From: Peribacillus frigoritolerans
GTDB taxonomy: Bacteria; Bacillota; Bacilli; Bacillales; DSM-1321
Direction of reading: 5' to 3'
Assembly (NCBI RefSeq): GCF_001636405.1
Contig: NZ_KV440950.1
Coordinates: 2,689,712-2,753,711, forward strand
Length of the DNA stretch: 64,000 bases
The notes under the pieces are model-generated. The model had not been told where the DNA came from, made no database searches, and saw only the letters and a program-made list of their open reading frames with translations. Shown piece after piece: positions 17,035 to 26,290 of the stretch (position 1 is the first letter of the stretch; every line of letters starts with the position of its first letter). Made by a program: the position numbers and the translations under genes.

Positions 17035-18867
17035 TTAGAAAGCAAAGCAAGTACAACCGATACCCCACTTAGTTCCATCATTTCCTATTACGGTATGAGT
17101 ATGTTGATGGAGAGGATTACTGCAACTATGTTTGTGATCATGGGCATCGTGAGAAAGTATATTGTCGGCTAGGTTAGCACCACCATAACCATAAACTCCC
17201 GTCGGTGACCAATCAGGTGATGCTGGCGGCAATTCAGGTGATAAATTTTTAAATTCATCATTTCCATAAACAACCTGCCCACCCATAATGGTGAGTATTG
17301 ATTCAAGGTCTTTGATTTCTTCTTCTGGCACAGTAAAGTAGTCAGCAGACAATACAGCAATATCAGCAAACTGACTTACTGCAAGGGTACCCTTTTTATC
17401 TTCATCACCGGAGAACCACGCACTTCCTTTGGAATATAGTTCCAGAGCTACTTTTCTGTCAAGTTTATTCTTTTCATCGTATATCGAAAGACCACCAATG
17501 GTTTTTCCTGCAACCATCCAGTAAAGAGCAACCCAAGGGTTATAGCTAGAAACCCTCGTTGCATCACTACCGGCGCCAACAGGTATACCCAGGTCTAGCA
17601 TACGATAAATCGGAGGAGTATGCTTTGCGGCTTCCTTTCCGTATAAATCAACAAAGTATTCACCTTGGAAAGCCATGCGGTCTTGGATGGCAATACCGCC
17701 ATTTAAAGCCTTAACACGTTCCATACTACGATCTGAGATCGTTTCTGCATGGTCAAACCACCAGCGTAGACCATTAAATGGAATTTCTCTGTTGACTTCC
17801 TCAAAAACATTTAAGAAACGTGTTATTGACTCGTCATAAGTTGCATGTAAACGGAATGGCCAACGGTTTTCCACCAATAGAGAAATTACTTTCTTTAAGT
17901 CAGCTTCCATCATCGTAGCTAGGTCGGGCCGGGGCATTTGAAATTTTTCAAAATCGGCTGCCGAGAATACTAACATTTCTCCGGCACCATTCATTTTATA
18001 CTTATCATTTCCTTGACCAGGAGAAACAATTTTTGCCCATGAAGCAAAGTCTTCATATTCATGATCTGGATTTTGCGTAAATAGATTATAAGCAATACGC
18101 AAAGTTAATTGATCCTTCTCGGCTAAATGTTCAACAACTTTGTAATCATCAGGATAATTTTGGAATCCGCCACCTGCGTCAATGGCACTTGTGATACCTA
18201 ATCTATTTAATTCGCGCATAAAATGGCGAGTTGAGTTAATCTGGTCGTCAATATTAAGAACTGGAGCTCTGCCTAAACTTGAATATAGAATAGAAGCGTT
18301 AGGATTGGCAATTAAAAGACCCGTTGGATTACCTCGTTTATCCCGCTGAATTAAACAGCCCGGAGGGTCTGGGGTATCTTTTGTGTATCCCAGTGCACGC
18401 AGCCCTGCTCGATTTACAAGCGCTCTATCATAAAGATGTAGCACAAAGACAGGCGTGTCTTCAGAAACAGCATTAATCTCTTCCAAAGTTGGCATCCGTC
18501 TTTCTTTAAACTGAAATTCAGACCAACCTCCAACTACTCTTACCCACTGAGGAGCAGGTGTACGCCTTGCCTGCTCTCTAAGCATTTCCAGAGCAATAGC
18601 AAGTGATGGCACACCTTCCCAGCGCAATTCCATATTATAATGAAGACCGCCACGAATAACGTGTATATGAGAGTCATTCAAGCCCGGAATAGCTCTCTTT
18701 CTTTTAAGGTCTATTTTTTTGGTTTTTTCTGTGGCACTATCAAGAAGCTCATCCCCACCTACTGCAGTGATTAAACCATCAGTTATGGCGATAGCCGATA
18801 CCTCTGGTTGAGATGGGTCAAGGGTAGTGATTTTTCCGTTATATAAGATCATATCCGGTAAATTCAT
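17035..18867 (-). CDS. YtcJ-like metal-dependent amidohydrolase
   Basis: The 610-residue product belongs to the amidohydrolase_3/YtcJ group. ILYNGKITTLDPSQPEVSAI forms the N-terminal beta-sandwich opening. PGLNDSHIHVIRGG (about residues 60-73) is the metal-binding HxH, RLHATYDESI carries a later His, and AGSDATRVS the terminal Asp. The C-terminus is Cys/His-rich (HDAHDHKHSCSNPLHQHTHT), unusual for the family and perhaps metal-binding. ATG 18867 is preferred over the upstream GTG because GAGGTG precedes it by 5 nt. It is the third gene of a minus-strand cluster with the ABM protein and a YcaC hydrolase. The substrate is unknown. Confidence 0.85.
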   Translation of the reverse strand: MNLPDMILYNGKITTLDPSQPEVSAIAITDGLITAVGGDELLDSATEKTKKIDLKRKRAIPGLNDSHIHVIRGGLHYNMELRWEGVPSLAIALEMLREQARRTPAPQWVRVVGGWSEFQFKERRMPTLEEINAVSEDTPVFVLHLYDRALVNRAGLRALGYTKDTPDPPGCLIQRDKRGNPTGLLIANPNASILYSSLGRAPVLNIDDQINSTRHFMRELNRLGITSAIDAGGGFQNYPDDYKVVEHLAEKDQLTLRIAYNLFTQNPDHEYEDFASWAKIVSPGQGNDKYKMNGAGEMLVFSAADFEKFQMPRPDLATMMEADLKKVISLLVENRWPFRLHATYDESITRFLNVFEEVNREIPFNGLRWWFDHAETISDRSMERVKALNGGIAIQDRMAFQGEYFVDLYGKEAAKHTPPIYRMLDLGIPVGAGSDATRVSSYNPWVALYWMVAGKTIGGLSIYDEKNKLDRKVALELYSKGSAWFSGDEDKKGTLAVSQFADIAVLSADYFTVPEEEIKDLESILTIMGGQVVYGNDEFKNLSPELPPASPDWSPTGVYGYGGANLADNILSHDAHDHKHSCSNPLHQHTHTVIGNDGTKWGIGCTCFAF

Positions 18868-18880
18868 GTTCACACCTCGT

Positions 18881-19474
18881 CTACTTCCTATTATTCTGTA
18901 ACCATGGATGAAATATTTTACCGAGAACGGGCATTACTACCCATGATAGCAAAGACACTATACATACCGAAACAAAAAAAGTTGACATAATATGATTCAT
19001 ATTTTTTATAATAGGTCCTACCACTATAGGAACCAACATGCTAAGAGGCCATACACCAAGAACGGTAACAATGGACATTTTCCATTTTGGCGGCGGAACT
19101 GGCGTTTTCGGAGTAACAAACCAATATGCCAAACTGTTTTCAGTTTTGTACGTTGGATTAGTAGCTTGAAATGGTTCTGCCTTTTTTAACAAATCTCGAC
19201 GAATATCCGATTCTTGCCAAGCACGAAGATGATCATACGTATTAAAGCGAAAAACAACAGTATACTCTCTGGATCCGTTATTGGGGACTATTAGATTTAC
19301 GCCTAAATGCCCTGGAAATTTAGTAGCGGCAGCTTCAATTTCATGTCTCCACGTTTCAAACTGTTTTTCTCTACCTTCTTGAATTTCCCATGTAACAATC
19401 GTGGTAACTGGACCACCGGCATCCATAGTGTTCCCTGTTTGAGTTTCTCCGACAGTTACTTTTTCTTGATTCAT
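18881..19474 (-). CDS. Antibiotic-biosynthesis-monooxygenase (ABM) domain protein with C-terminal membrane anchor
   Basis: In the 197-residue product, residues ~22-115 form an ABM dimeric alpha-beta barrel (TTIVTWEIQEGREKQFETWR; FPGHLGVNLIVP; YTVVFRFNTYDHLRAWQES). Two hydrophobic helices follow at about 133-155 and 163-185, so the barrel is tethered to the membrane with little else outside. ABM domains oxidise quinols or degrade haem, or act only as ligand-binding folds. No activity can be assigned. Its start overlaps the stop of the upstream hydrolase by 4 nt (ATGA), indicating translational coupling. Confidence 0.8.
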   Translation of the reverse strand: MNQEKVTVGETQTGNTMDAGGPVTTIVTWEIQEGREKQFETWRHEIEAAATKFPGHLGVNLIVPNNGSREYTVVFRFNTYDHLRAWQESDIRRDLLKKAEPFQATNPTYKTENSLAYWFVTPKTPVPPPKWKMSIVTVLGVWPLSMLVPIVVGPIIKNMNHIMSTFFVSVCIVSLLSWVVMPVLGKIFHPWLQNNRK

Positions 19475-20115
19475 ATTTTCCTGCTTGGAGGCGCCCCATG
19501 CACCATAGTATATGCGTATTCCACGCCTTGACCATAAGCGCCAGTGTGTTCTTTTACAATTTCCATAACAGCATCATAAGTGTCTTTGCGTGCCCAGTCA
19601 CGTTGGTATTCAAGTAAAACTTGAATTGCTGTCACTGGAATCGCTCCAGCTTGTTCTACACGACGCATAGCAGCATTATGTGCTGTCAAACTTGTGCCAC
19701 CTGAAGCATCATCAACTGCATAAACTTCATAGCCAGCTTTAATTGCTTCAAGCACAGGGAATGCAAGACAAACTTCAGTCCAAAGTGCTGCAAATATCAA
19801 TTTCTTTCTACCTGTTGCTTTAACTGCCGCAACAAATTTTGAATCTTCCCAAGAGTTCATTGAACTACGTTCTATAATTTCATGGTTTGGGAATATGTCA
19901 AGGATTTGTGGCCAAAAATAACCAGAAAAGCTTTGTGTTTCAACTGTAGTAAGAATAGTAGGTACATTAAAAGCTTTTGCTGATTTAGAAAGCAGCATAA
20001 CGTTATTCATTAATGTTTGTCTGTCAATGCTTGCAACTCCAAAAGTCATTTGAGGCTGAAAATCGATCAAAATTAATGCACTGTTCTCCGGAGTTAACAA
20101 TTCTAAATTACTCAT
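19471..20115 (-). CDS. YcaC-like isochorismatase-family hydrolase
   Basis: The 214-residue protein has the cysteine-hydrolase triad: Asp in SALILIDFQPQM, Lys in VKATGRKKLIFA, and Cys in ALWTEVCLAFPVLEAIKAGY. It is close to the YcaC subgroup, known as multimeric hydrolases of uncertain substrate. It is first in a three-gene unit with the ABM protein (4-nt overlap) and the amidohydrolase. A second homologue lies just upstream at 20303-20947. Confidence 0.86.
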   Translation of the reverse strand: MSNLELLTPENSALILIDFQPQMTFGVASIDRQTLMNNVMLLSKSAKAFNVPTILTTVETQSFSGYFWPQILDIFPNHEIIERSSMNSWEDSKFVAAVKATGRKKLIFAALWTEVCLAFPVLEAIKAGYEVYAVDDASGGTSLTAHNAAMRRVEQAGAIPVTAIQVLLEYQRDWARKDTYDAVMEIVKEHTGAYGQGVEYAYTMVHGAPPSRKI

Positions 20116-20212
20116 AATAAAACACTCCTTTTATAAAATTGTTTATCTAAAAGGCAATTATTAGTTTCAGCTGTAATCGAAAAAATAAAAGCCTTGCTAT
20201 ACTTCTTAATTT

Positions 20213-20241
20213 AAAAAGGAGCGCTGATTAAATCAGCGCTA
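20213..20241 (-). terminator. Terminator between the two YcaC-like genes
   Basis: AGCGCTGATT (20220-20229) pairs with AATCAGCGCT (20231-20240). On the minus strand it is followed by CCTTTTTAAA. It separates the upstream hydrolase transcript from the three-gene unit. Confidence 0.7.
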
Positions 20242-20302
20242 AATTTATACTATCCATTTTTAAAAAAAGTGATTGATTTATAGCTAGTTCTTAAGAATAA
20301 AT

Positions 20303-20947
20303 TTATGCATTTTGTTTACTAAGATCTCGCTGAGCTCCCATATAGCTTCCAATTACATTTTGATAACCTGGAAGATTACTAGCAAGTAAATTGCCAAAAC
20401 CTTCGACATCGTTGCGCCAATCGCGTTGTAGTTCGCACGCTACGCTAAACCAGTTCATAAGTTGCACGCCACTATGTGCCATACGCGTATTGGCAGCTTC
20501 TGCAACTTGTTTACTGAAAGTTCCTGAAGCATCAGTAACAGCAAAAACTTCATACCCAGCTTTTATAGCGGAAAGTGATGGGAAGGCAACGCATACATCC
20601 GTAACTACGCCCGCGATAATAAGTTGTTTTTTTCCAGTTTTTTCGATTGCTTTTACAAAATCGTCATTATCCCATGCGTTAATTTGTCCAGGACGAGCTA
20701 TTTTTGGAGCGTTAGGAAAAAGATCAACCAATTCTTGCATAAGTGGTCCATTAGGTCCGTTTTCAAAGCTTGTTGTTAAAATAACTGGTAAATCAAAAAA
20801 CTTAGCAGTATGAGCAAGAGCCAAAACATTGTTCTTAAATTCATCAACACCATAGTCACGAACAAGTCCAGCCATAAGTCCAGTTTGATGATCCACTAAA
20901 AGAACGACAGCTTCATCTTTATTAATACGAGAATAGAGATCAGACAT
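20303..20947 (-). CDS. YcaC-like isochorismatase-family hydrolase (second copy)
   Basis: The 214-residue paralogue of the 19471 gene has Asp in VVLLVDHQTGLM, the KTGKKQLIIAG lysine strand, and Cys in GVVTDVCVAFPSLSAIKAGY. It differs in the substrate-lining loops (for example TDASGTFSKQVAEAA against DDASGGTSLTAHNAA), so the two probably act on different compounds. TAGGAGGAAT precedes the start. It forms its own transcription unit, ended by the hairpin at 20213. Confidence 0.87.
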   Translation of the reverse strand: MSDLYSRINKDEAVVLLVDHQTGLMAGLVRDYGVDEFKNNVLALAHTAKFFDLPVILTTSFENGPNGPLMQELVDLFPNAPKIARPGQINAWDNDDFVKAIEKTGKKQLIIAGVVTDVCVAFPSLSAIKAGYEVFAVTDASGTFSKQVAEAANTRMAHSGVQLMNWFSVACELQRDWRNDVEGFGNLLASNLPGYQNVIGSYMGAQRDLSKQNA

Positions 20948-21108
20948 TATGTATTCCTCCTAAATTAAAGTAATGAAGAAAGTTTAAACATTGGATTATT
21001 TACCATGAATTTCCTCATTTTCCGCAATCACTTTATAACTAAACTTATATTTATGCCAATAATTTTCTTGAAAATCAGAAAAAACGTCAGATTTATTTTT
21101 AAAAATGC

Positions 21109-21678
21109 TTACTCTACTTCTTTATCTAAAACAAGAGTTTTATCTTTCCAATTTATAAATTGTTGTAAATAACGCTGAAGATAACGTTTTGTTTGTTCGT
21201 CAGTAAGCACTTTCTGATCGGAATCAATCTTTTCATGTACTTGAGAAATCAGTACTTTTTGAAATGGAAGAACATGAACTTGCATAGTTTCTAGTATTTC
21301 TCTGATTTGCATCTGAGCATAAACAGTACCTAACCCCCCAGGAGTTGCTCCGATTAGGCCTACCGGTTTTCTGCTAAGAACTGCGGATTCCCGGGGTCTT
21401 GATGCCCAGTCCAATGCATTCTTTAATACGCCTGGAATTCCAGAATTGTACTCTGGACTTACAATAATGATACCGTCAACGTCCTGGATAGCAGATTTAA
21501 ATGATGTCACTGTTTCTGGAACACTTATTTCTAAGTCTTCATTAAACAAAGGTAGATTATTTATCTCGATCCAACGAAATTGATGGGAATCATCCATCTC
21601 TGTTAATGATTGAGCAATGATTCGATTATAAGAGTTTTTTCGTAAACTACCACAAATAAGGCCTATTGTTTTTGTCAT
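21109..21678 (-). CDS. NAD(P)H-dependent FMN reductase
   Basis: The 189-residue flavodoxin-like protein has the FMN phosphate loop GSLRKNSYNR (residues ~10-19) and SPEYNSGIPGVLKNALDW (~74-91). These are the two signatures of the NADPH-dependent FMN reductase/ChrR group, followed by GATPGGLGTVYAQ. Members reduce quinones, azo dyes or chromate. It lies beside quinone-related genes on the other strand and near the hydrolase cluster. AAGGGAGG precedes the ATG. The 429 bp to the preceding minus-strand gene hold no clear feature. Confidence 0.88.
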   Translation of the reverse strand: MTKTIGLICGSLRKNSYNRIIAQSLTEMDDSHQFRWIEINNLPLFNEDLEISVPETVTSFKSAIQDVDGIIIVSPEYNSGIPGVLKNALDWASRPRESAVLSRKPVGLIGATPGGLGTVYAQMQIREILETMQVHVLPFQKVLISQVHEKIDSDQKVLTDEQTKRYLQRYLQQFINWKDKTLVLDKEVE

Positions 21679-21945
21679 ATATTTCCTCCCTTGTTAAAAT
21701 CACCTCATCATACCACGATATACCAACGTAAAAAAGTGGCTTTATGCCTAATGATCAAACTGTTTAATTTAATGAGGTGTTTAGTACAAATAATCTAGGA
21801 TGTAAGGGTCTCTCATTGGTTTTCTTATTATTGGATTGTGTTTGCAAGCTATGGCAAATAGACTATGTCTATATTATTTCCTCTTCGAATAAACATATAT
21901 TTCCAGTTTGCTATTAACTATAAAAAAATTGGAGGGATTGCAGAA

Positions 21946-23019
21946 ATGGAAGAAAAGAAAGTTGCGTGGTTAGAACTATTTTATGATTTGTTGTTTGCGA
22001 CGGTTTCGGTTGCAAATCATGTTTTACTTCATGTTGAAGATGGTCATATCCATATAGAGTATTTAGTGAAATTCGTCTTAATTTTCATTCCGATCTGGTG
22101 GGCTAGGGAGAGGCAAACCATCTTTGTTAACCGTTTCGGAAAAGATTTATTTTATTAACGAATCTTTTTGATTCTGCAAATGTTATGTCCTAATAATGAC
22201 ATCAAGCCTGTCAGCAGATTTTGATCCTTATTATCTTTCTTTTTTGATAGGTTATATTGGGTTAAGGGCCGTGACTGCGATCCAATATCTTATTGTCCAG
22301 CGGATAGAAGCAGGAGTTCGTAAGCAAGGAGCACTCTTTCTAGGAAGATATTTTTGGATTGGAATCGTTATTTCATTATTATCCGTCTTTTTTGATTCTT
22401 GGATTCGGTATGCTGAGTTGTATTTCGGAATTCTTATCGATATTATTATCCCACTGCTTGGAAGAAAGTGTTTAGAAAAGGTTCCGACTAATACAGCCCA
22501 CTTGTTAGAGAGATTTGGTCTATTTTCCATTATTCTCTTTGGGGAAGCTCTTATAAGCACTCTTGCGATGATTCATCCTAAACAAGGAAATTGGGATTCA
22601 ATAAGCTTTGCGATCATTTCATTTATCCTCATTATTTCGATGTGGTGGCAATATTTCGATAACATGGAGAAGGAACTCAACAAGTCCAGACAAACTTCCG
22701 GTCAAATTATTATTTACGGTCATCTGTTGATTTTTATGTCATTGAGTATGGTTGCAGCTTCCATTAGACTACTATTTTACATGGGGTCCTATATTCTTTT
22801 ATCCTATATTTTGTTTTTGGATATGCATTGCTCTATTTTCTGTCAACTACAATTGCTTTTCATCAATACAGGTGTGAACAACACCATTTGAAAATTTATC
22901 ATCTTTGCTTGTTTTTAGGGATTTTACCAGTCTTTTTTCTTTTTAATTTGATTGTAGTAGTACCAAATATTATGATAATAGGACAATTAACCCTGTTTTT
23001 TATCATCTATGCTAATTAA
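21946..23019 (+). pseudogene. Low-temperature-requirement protein A (LtrA) pseudogene
   Basis: The start at 21946 has GGAGGGA upstream and reads MEEKKVAWLELFYDLLFATV, the LtrA opening, through WWARERQTIFVNRFGKD. A stop follows at 22156. A second frame resumes about 22196 (DPYYLSFLIGYIGLRAVTA; FSIILFGEALISTLAM), and near 22820 the sequence shifts again to ALLYFLSTTIAFHQ, ending at 23019. At least two frameshifts break the multi-helix membrane protein. The good ribosome binding site and continuous homology suggest recent loss. Confidence 0.85.
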
Positions 23020-23330
23020 CAACTACATAAATAAAAGCATCAATTAAACCAGTATCAATCTATAGTGCTGGTTTATTTGTATATATTGGTATTCTTTCCA
23101 TTTGATATTGAATCAGTTTATCCATAAGTTGATTGAAATAAAAATGGTATTGTGAATAATTTCCATGCTTCTTTTTTTAATAAAATTAAAGATCCAATAT
23201 TTATAGACAATAAAAAACTTTGGACAAAGGAAAAAACACCCATAAAGTCGCATATACAATTATCGACAAATTGGCGATGCTTTTTTAAGGTTAGTGTCTA
23301 ACCAGAAATAAAAAGAGGAGTGAAAATAAA
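23020..23330. other. Spacer upstream of the first dioxygenase gene
   Basis: About 310 bp of A/T-rich sequence. A degenerate hairpin around AACCAGTATC and GTGCTGGTT (23049-23074) could terminate read-through from ltrA. I found no clear MhqR-type operator. Confidence 0.4.
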
Positions 23331-24272
23331 ATGAGTAAAAAAACGATGGGTATTCACCACATTACTGCAATTGTTGGTCATCCTCAAGAGAATGTTGATT
23401 TCTATGCAGGTGTATTAGGTTTACGTTTAGTGAAAAAAACTGTCAATTTTGATGACCCAGGTACCTACCATCTTTATTTTGGCAATGAGGGTGGAAAACC
23501 AGGAACAATCATGACATTTTTCCCATGGGCAGGAGCTAGTCAAGGCAAAATTGGTGATGGTCAAGTAGGCGTTACATCATATGTTGTTCCAAAAGGAGCT
23601 ATGAAGTTCTGGAAAAAAAGACTGGAATCCTTCAATATTCCTTTTACCGTAAGGGAGCGCTTTAGCGAGGAATACTTGGAATTTGATGACCCGCATGGGC
23701 TACACTTGGAAATTGTTGAAAGGGAAGAAGGGGAAGTAAATGCATGGACCTTTGGCGGGGTAACACCTGAGGTAGCTATTAAAGGCTTTGGCGGTGCTAC
23801 TTTATTATCGACCCATCCTGACAAAACGGCTGTATTGTTAGAAAACATATTGGGACTAGAATTAATCGGCAAGGATGGCGACTTTGCACGTTACCGTTCT
23901 TCAGCAGAAATTGGCAATGTCATTGACTTAAAATTAACGGCAATAGGACGCGGGACAATGGGTGCTGGAACCGTACACCACATTGCATGGCGGGCAAAGG
24001 ATGATCAAGACCAATTGGAATGGCAAAAATATGTTGAGGAAAACGGATATGGGGTAACTCCTGTACGAGATCGAAACTATTTTAATGCGATTTACTTTAA
24101 AGAACACGGGGGAATTCTCTTTGAGATTGCAACAGATCCTCCAGGATTTGCTCACGATGAACCTGAAGCGACGATGGGAGAAAAATTAATGTTGCCAAAG
24201 CAGTATGAACAGTCTAGAGGGCAGATTAAACAAAGTTTAATACCATTTGAGGTAAGAGAATTAGAGTTGTGA
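23331..24272 (+). CDS. mhqO: Ring-cleaving dioxygenase of the VOC superfamily (MhqO/MhqE type)
   Basis: The 313-residue protein is made of two glyoxalase/bleomycin-resistance (VOC) modules. TMGIHHITAIVGHPQENVDF holds the first metal His, HGLHLEIVEREEG follows, and AGTVHHIAWRAKDDQD (about residues 207-222) opens the second module with its His. GGILFEIATDPPGF ends with the metal Glu. It resembles Bacillus MhqO (about 312 residues), which helps remove hydroquinones and catechols. AAAGAGGAG precedes the ATG. It is a close paralogue of the next gene. Confidence 0.85.
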   Translation: MSKKTMGIHHITAIVGHPQENVDFYAGVLGLRLVKKTVNFDDPGTYHLYFGNEGGKPGTIMTFFPWAGASQGKIGDGQVGVTSYVVPKGAMKFWKKRLESFNIPFTVRERFSEEYLEFDDPHGLHLEIVEREEGEVNAWTFGGVTPEVAIKGFGGATLLSTHPDKTAVLLENILGLELIGKDGDFARYRSSAEIGNVIDLKLTAIGRGTMGAGTVHHIAWRAKDDQDQLEWQKYVEENGYGVTPVRDRNYFNAIYFKEHGGILFEIATDPPGFAHDEPEATMGEKLMLPKQYEQSRGQIKQSLIPFEVRELEL

Positions 24273-24368
24273 GCTGGTTAGCTGTTACAAATTATGCAAA
24301 ATTAGGTGAGATTTTTTCCATAGAGAGACCTAATTAATTTCTTGATCAAATTAATGAAGAGAATGGGA

Positions 24369-25325
24369 ATGGTGAGGTTGCAAAAAACAACAGGGATCCA
24401 TCATATAACAGCAATGGTGAACGATGCCCAAAGAAGTATTGATTTTTATGCTGGCATACTGGGGTTAAGACTTGTAAAAAAGACGATAAACTTTGATCGT
24501 CCAGAAGTCTATCATCTTTATTTTGGAAATGAAACTGGTCAACCTGGGTCTGTTATAACTTTTTTTCCGTGGTCAAAGCAGTTAAAAGGTCGAATTGGAA
24601 CAGGACAGGTTGGTGTAACCAGTTTTATAATCCCGAATCAATCGATTGAATTTTGGGAAAATCGTTTAGGGAAATTTAGAATTAGGTTTATTCAATCAGT
24701 ACGTTTTGGAGAAAAATATTTACAATTTCAAGATCCAGATGGTCTCGAAATTGAATTAGTGGAACGAAATGAAGGGCCAAAAAATAATTGGAGTTTTGGG
24801 GAAGTCGATTCAGAGGTTGCAATTAAAGGGTTTGGTGGAGCTATATTAATTTCAACTCAGCCTAATAAAACTGCAAATGTGCTTGAAAACGTATTAGGGC
24901 TCGAATGTCTTGGGCAAGAAGCGAGCTTCCTTAGGTTTAAATCGGATGGTCAGTTTGGAAATACAATTGATATTAAGCTAACTCCTTCGGTTCGCGGGCT
25001 AAAAGGGGCTGGAACTGTTCACCATATCGCATGGAGGGCAAAGGATGACCAAGATCTATTGAGATGGAGAACACTTCTTCAAGATAAGGAGTATTATCCG
25101 ACTGAGATTCGTGATCGCAACTACTTCAAAGCTGTGTATTTCCATGAACAAGGCGGTATCCTTTTTGAAATAGCGACAGATCCGCCAGGCTTTTCCGTTG
25201 ATGAAGCTGTCGCTAAGCTTGGAAGTAAACTGATGTTGCCATCTTGGCTGGAGCCAAAACGAGAAGAATTAGAAGAAGCCTTACCTACTGTGGAAGTTCG
25301 CGTTCTGGAGGGAGATCAATCATGA
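24369..25325 (+). CDS. mhqE: Ring-cleaving dioxygenase of the VOC superfamily (MhqE-like)
   Basis: This is a second two-module VOC dioxygenase, with TTGIHHITAMVNDAQRSIDF, DGLEIELVERNEG, GAGTVHHIAWRAKDDQD and GGILFEIATDPPGF. The metal ligands are conserved as in the neighbour at 23331. The frame extends up to a TTG at 24342, but ATG 24369 with GAAGAGAATGG upstream aligns with its paralogue. Its stop overlaps the MhqD start (ATGA at 25322-25325). This pairing is the mhqED operon of B. subtilis, induced by quinone stress through MhqR. No mhqR is seen in the window. Confidence 0.85.
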   Translation: MVRLQKTTGIHHITAMVNDAQRSIDFYAGILGLRLVKKTINFDRPEVYHLYFGNETGQPGSVITFFPWSKQLKGRIGTGQVGVTSFIIPNQSIEFWENRLGKFRIRFIQSVRFGEKYLQFQDPDGLEIELVERNEGPKNNWSFGEVDSEVAIKGFGGAILISTQPNKTANVLENVLGLECLGQEASFLRFKSDGQFGNTIDIKLTPSVRGLKGAGTVHHIAWRAKDDQDLLRWRTLLQDKEYYPTEIRDRNYFKAVYFHEQGGILFEIATDPPGFSVDEAVAKLGSKLMLPSWLEPKREELEEALPTVEVRVLEGDQS

Positions 25326-25927
25326 AACATATATTTAATAAGGGTAAAGATTCAACGAAACCAACGTTATTATTACTACATGGTACTGGCGGAAATGAAT
25401 TAGATTTATTACCTATAGCGGGAAGGATTGATGACGAGGCTTCAGTGCTAAGTGTCCGCGGAAATGTATTGGAAAATGGAATGCCTCGATTCTTTCGGAG
25501 ATTAGCTGAAGGTGTATTCGATGAGGAAGATCTGATTTTCCGTACAAAAGAATTATATGAGTTTCTTGATGATTCTGCTGCAAAGTATAATTTTGATCGA
25601 GAAAACATGATTGCCATTGGATACTCAAATGGAGCTAATATAGCTGCTAGTTTATTATTTCACTATCAAAATGCATTAAAGGGAGCCAGTCTCCATCACC
25701 CGATGGTACCGAGAAAAGGAATTGTTCTTCCTGATTTGTCAGGAAAATCAGTATTTATTGCTGCTGGTAAAAATGATCCTATATGTTCGCCGATGGAATC
25801 TACTGAACTTCAATCCTTATTTGAAAAGGCTAATGCAAAAGTTGAAATTCATTGGGAAAATAGGGGGCATCAATTGACTGTTGATGAAGTTGAAGCTGCG
25901 GCTCACTGGTATCGTAGGGTCTTTTAA
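25322..25927 (+). CDS. mhqD: Carboxylesterase/phospholipase-type alpha/beta hydrolase (MhqD)
   Basis: The 201-residue alpha/beta hydrolase of the phospholipase/carboxylesterase group has an oxyanion region in LLLLHGTGGNELDLL and the nucleophile Ser in AIGYSNGANIAASLL (about residue 101). The acidic residue is in AAGKNDPICSP (about 153) and the His in WENRGHQLTVDE (about 184). GGAGGGAG inside the end of the dioxygenase gene drives the start, with a 4-nt overlap, so the two are translationally coupled. In B. subtilis, MhqD works with MhqE against quinone-like electrophiles. Its exact substrate is unknown. Confidence 0.9.
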   Translation: MKHIFNKGKDSTKPTLLLLHGTGGNELDLLPIAGRIDDEASVLSVRGNVLENGMPRFFRRLAEGVFDEEDLIFRTKELYEFLDDSAAKYNFDRENMIAIGYSNGANIAASLLFHYQNALKGASLHHPMVPRKGIVLPDLSGKSVFIAAGKNDPICSPMESTELQSLFEKANAKVEIHWENRGHQLTVDEVEAAAHWYRRVF

Positions 25928-26160
25928 ACTTTAGTAATACAAATTAATTTTTTTGTAAATAACTTAAACTTTGCAGAGTGAAATCGATAAATAAGCCTTG
26001 ATGTTTTAGGAAGGGCTGTGATTCTTAATTCCAACTTAATTGGAGTTGCTTAGAAATCTTTAATTCGATTTTTAAGTTTAGTTTTTTCAATATTATTTAA
26101 TAATTTACACACCTTGGTTTAAACAAATAAATTGTAATCTAATAATATTTTTTGAATAAT

Positions 26161-26189
26161 TTTACAATTTAGATAGTAGGGAATATAAT
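26161..26189 (+). promoter_or_regulatory. Sigma-A-type promoter of the alpha/beta hydrolase gene
   Basis: TTTACA (26161-26166) and TATAAT (26184-26189) are separated by 17 bp, about 100 bp upstream of the hydrolase start. The rest of the 360-bp gap from 25928 shows nothing else. Confidence 0.6.
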
Positions 26190-26290
26190 AATCCTATAAA
26201 CATTTTTGCAAAAAATATGTAAATGTTTTGGAGTGAAGAGTTTTTTTAGAGAAGCAAAAATATAGGTTTAATTCATGGGAGGAAATTTAT

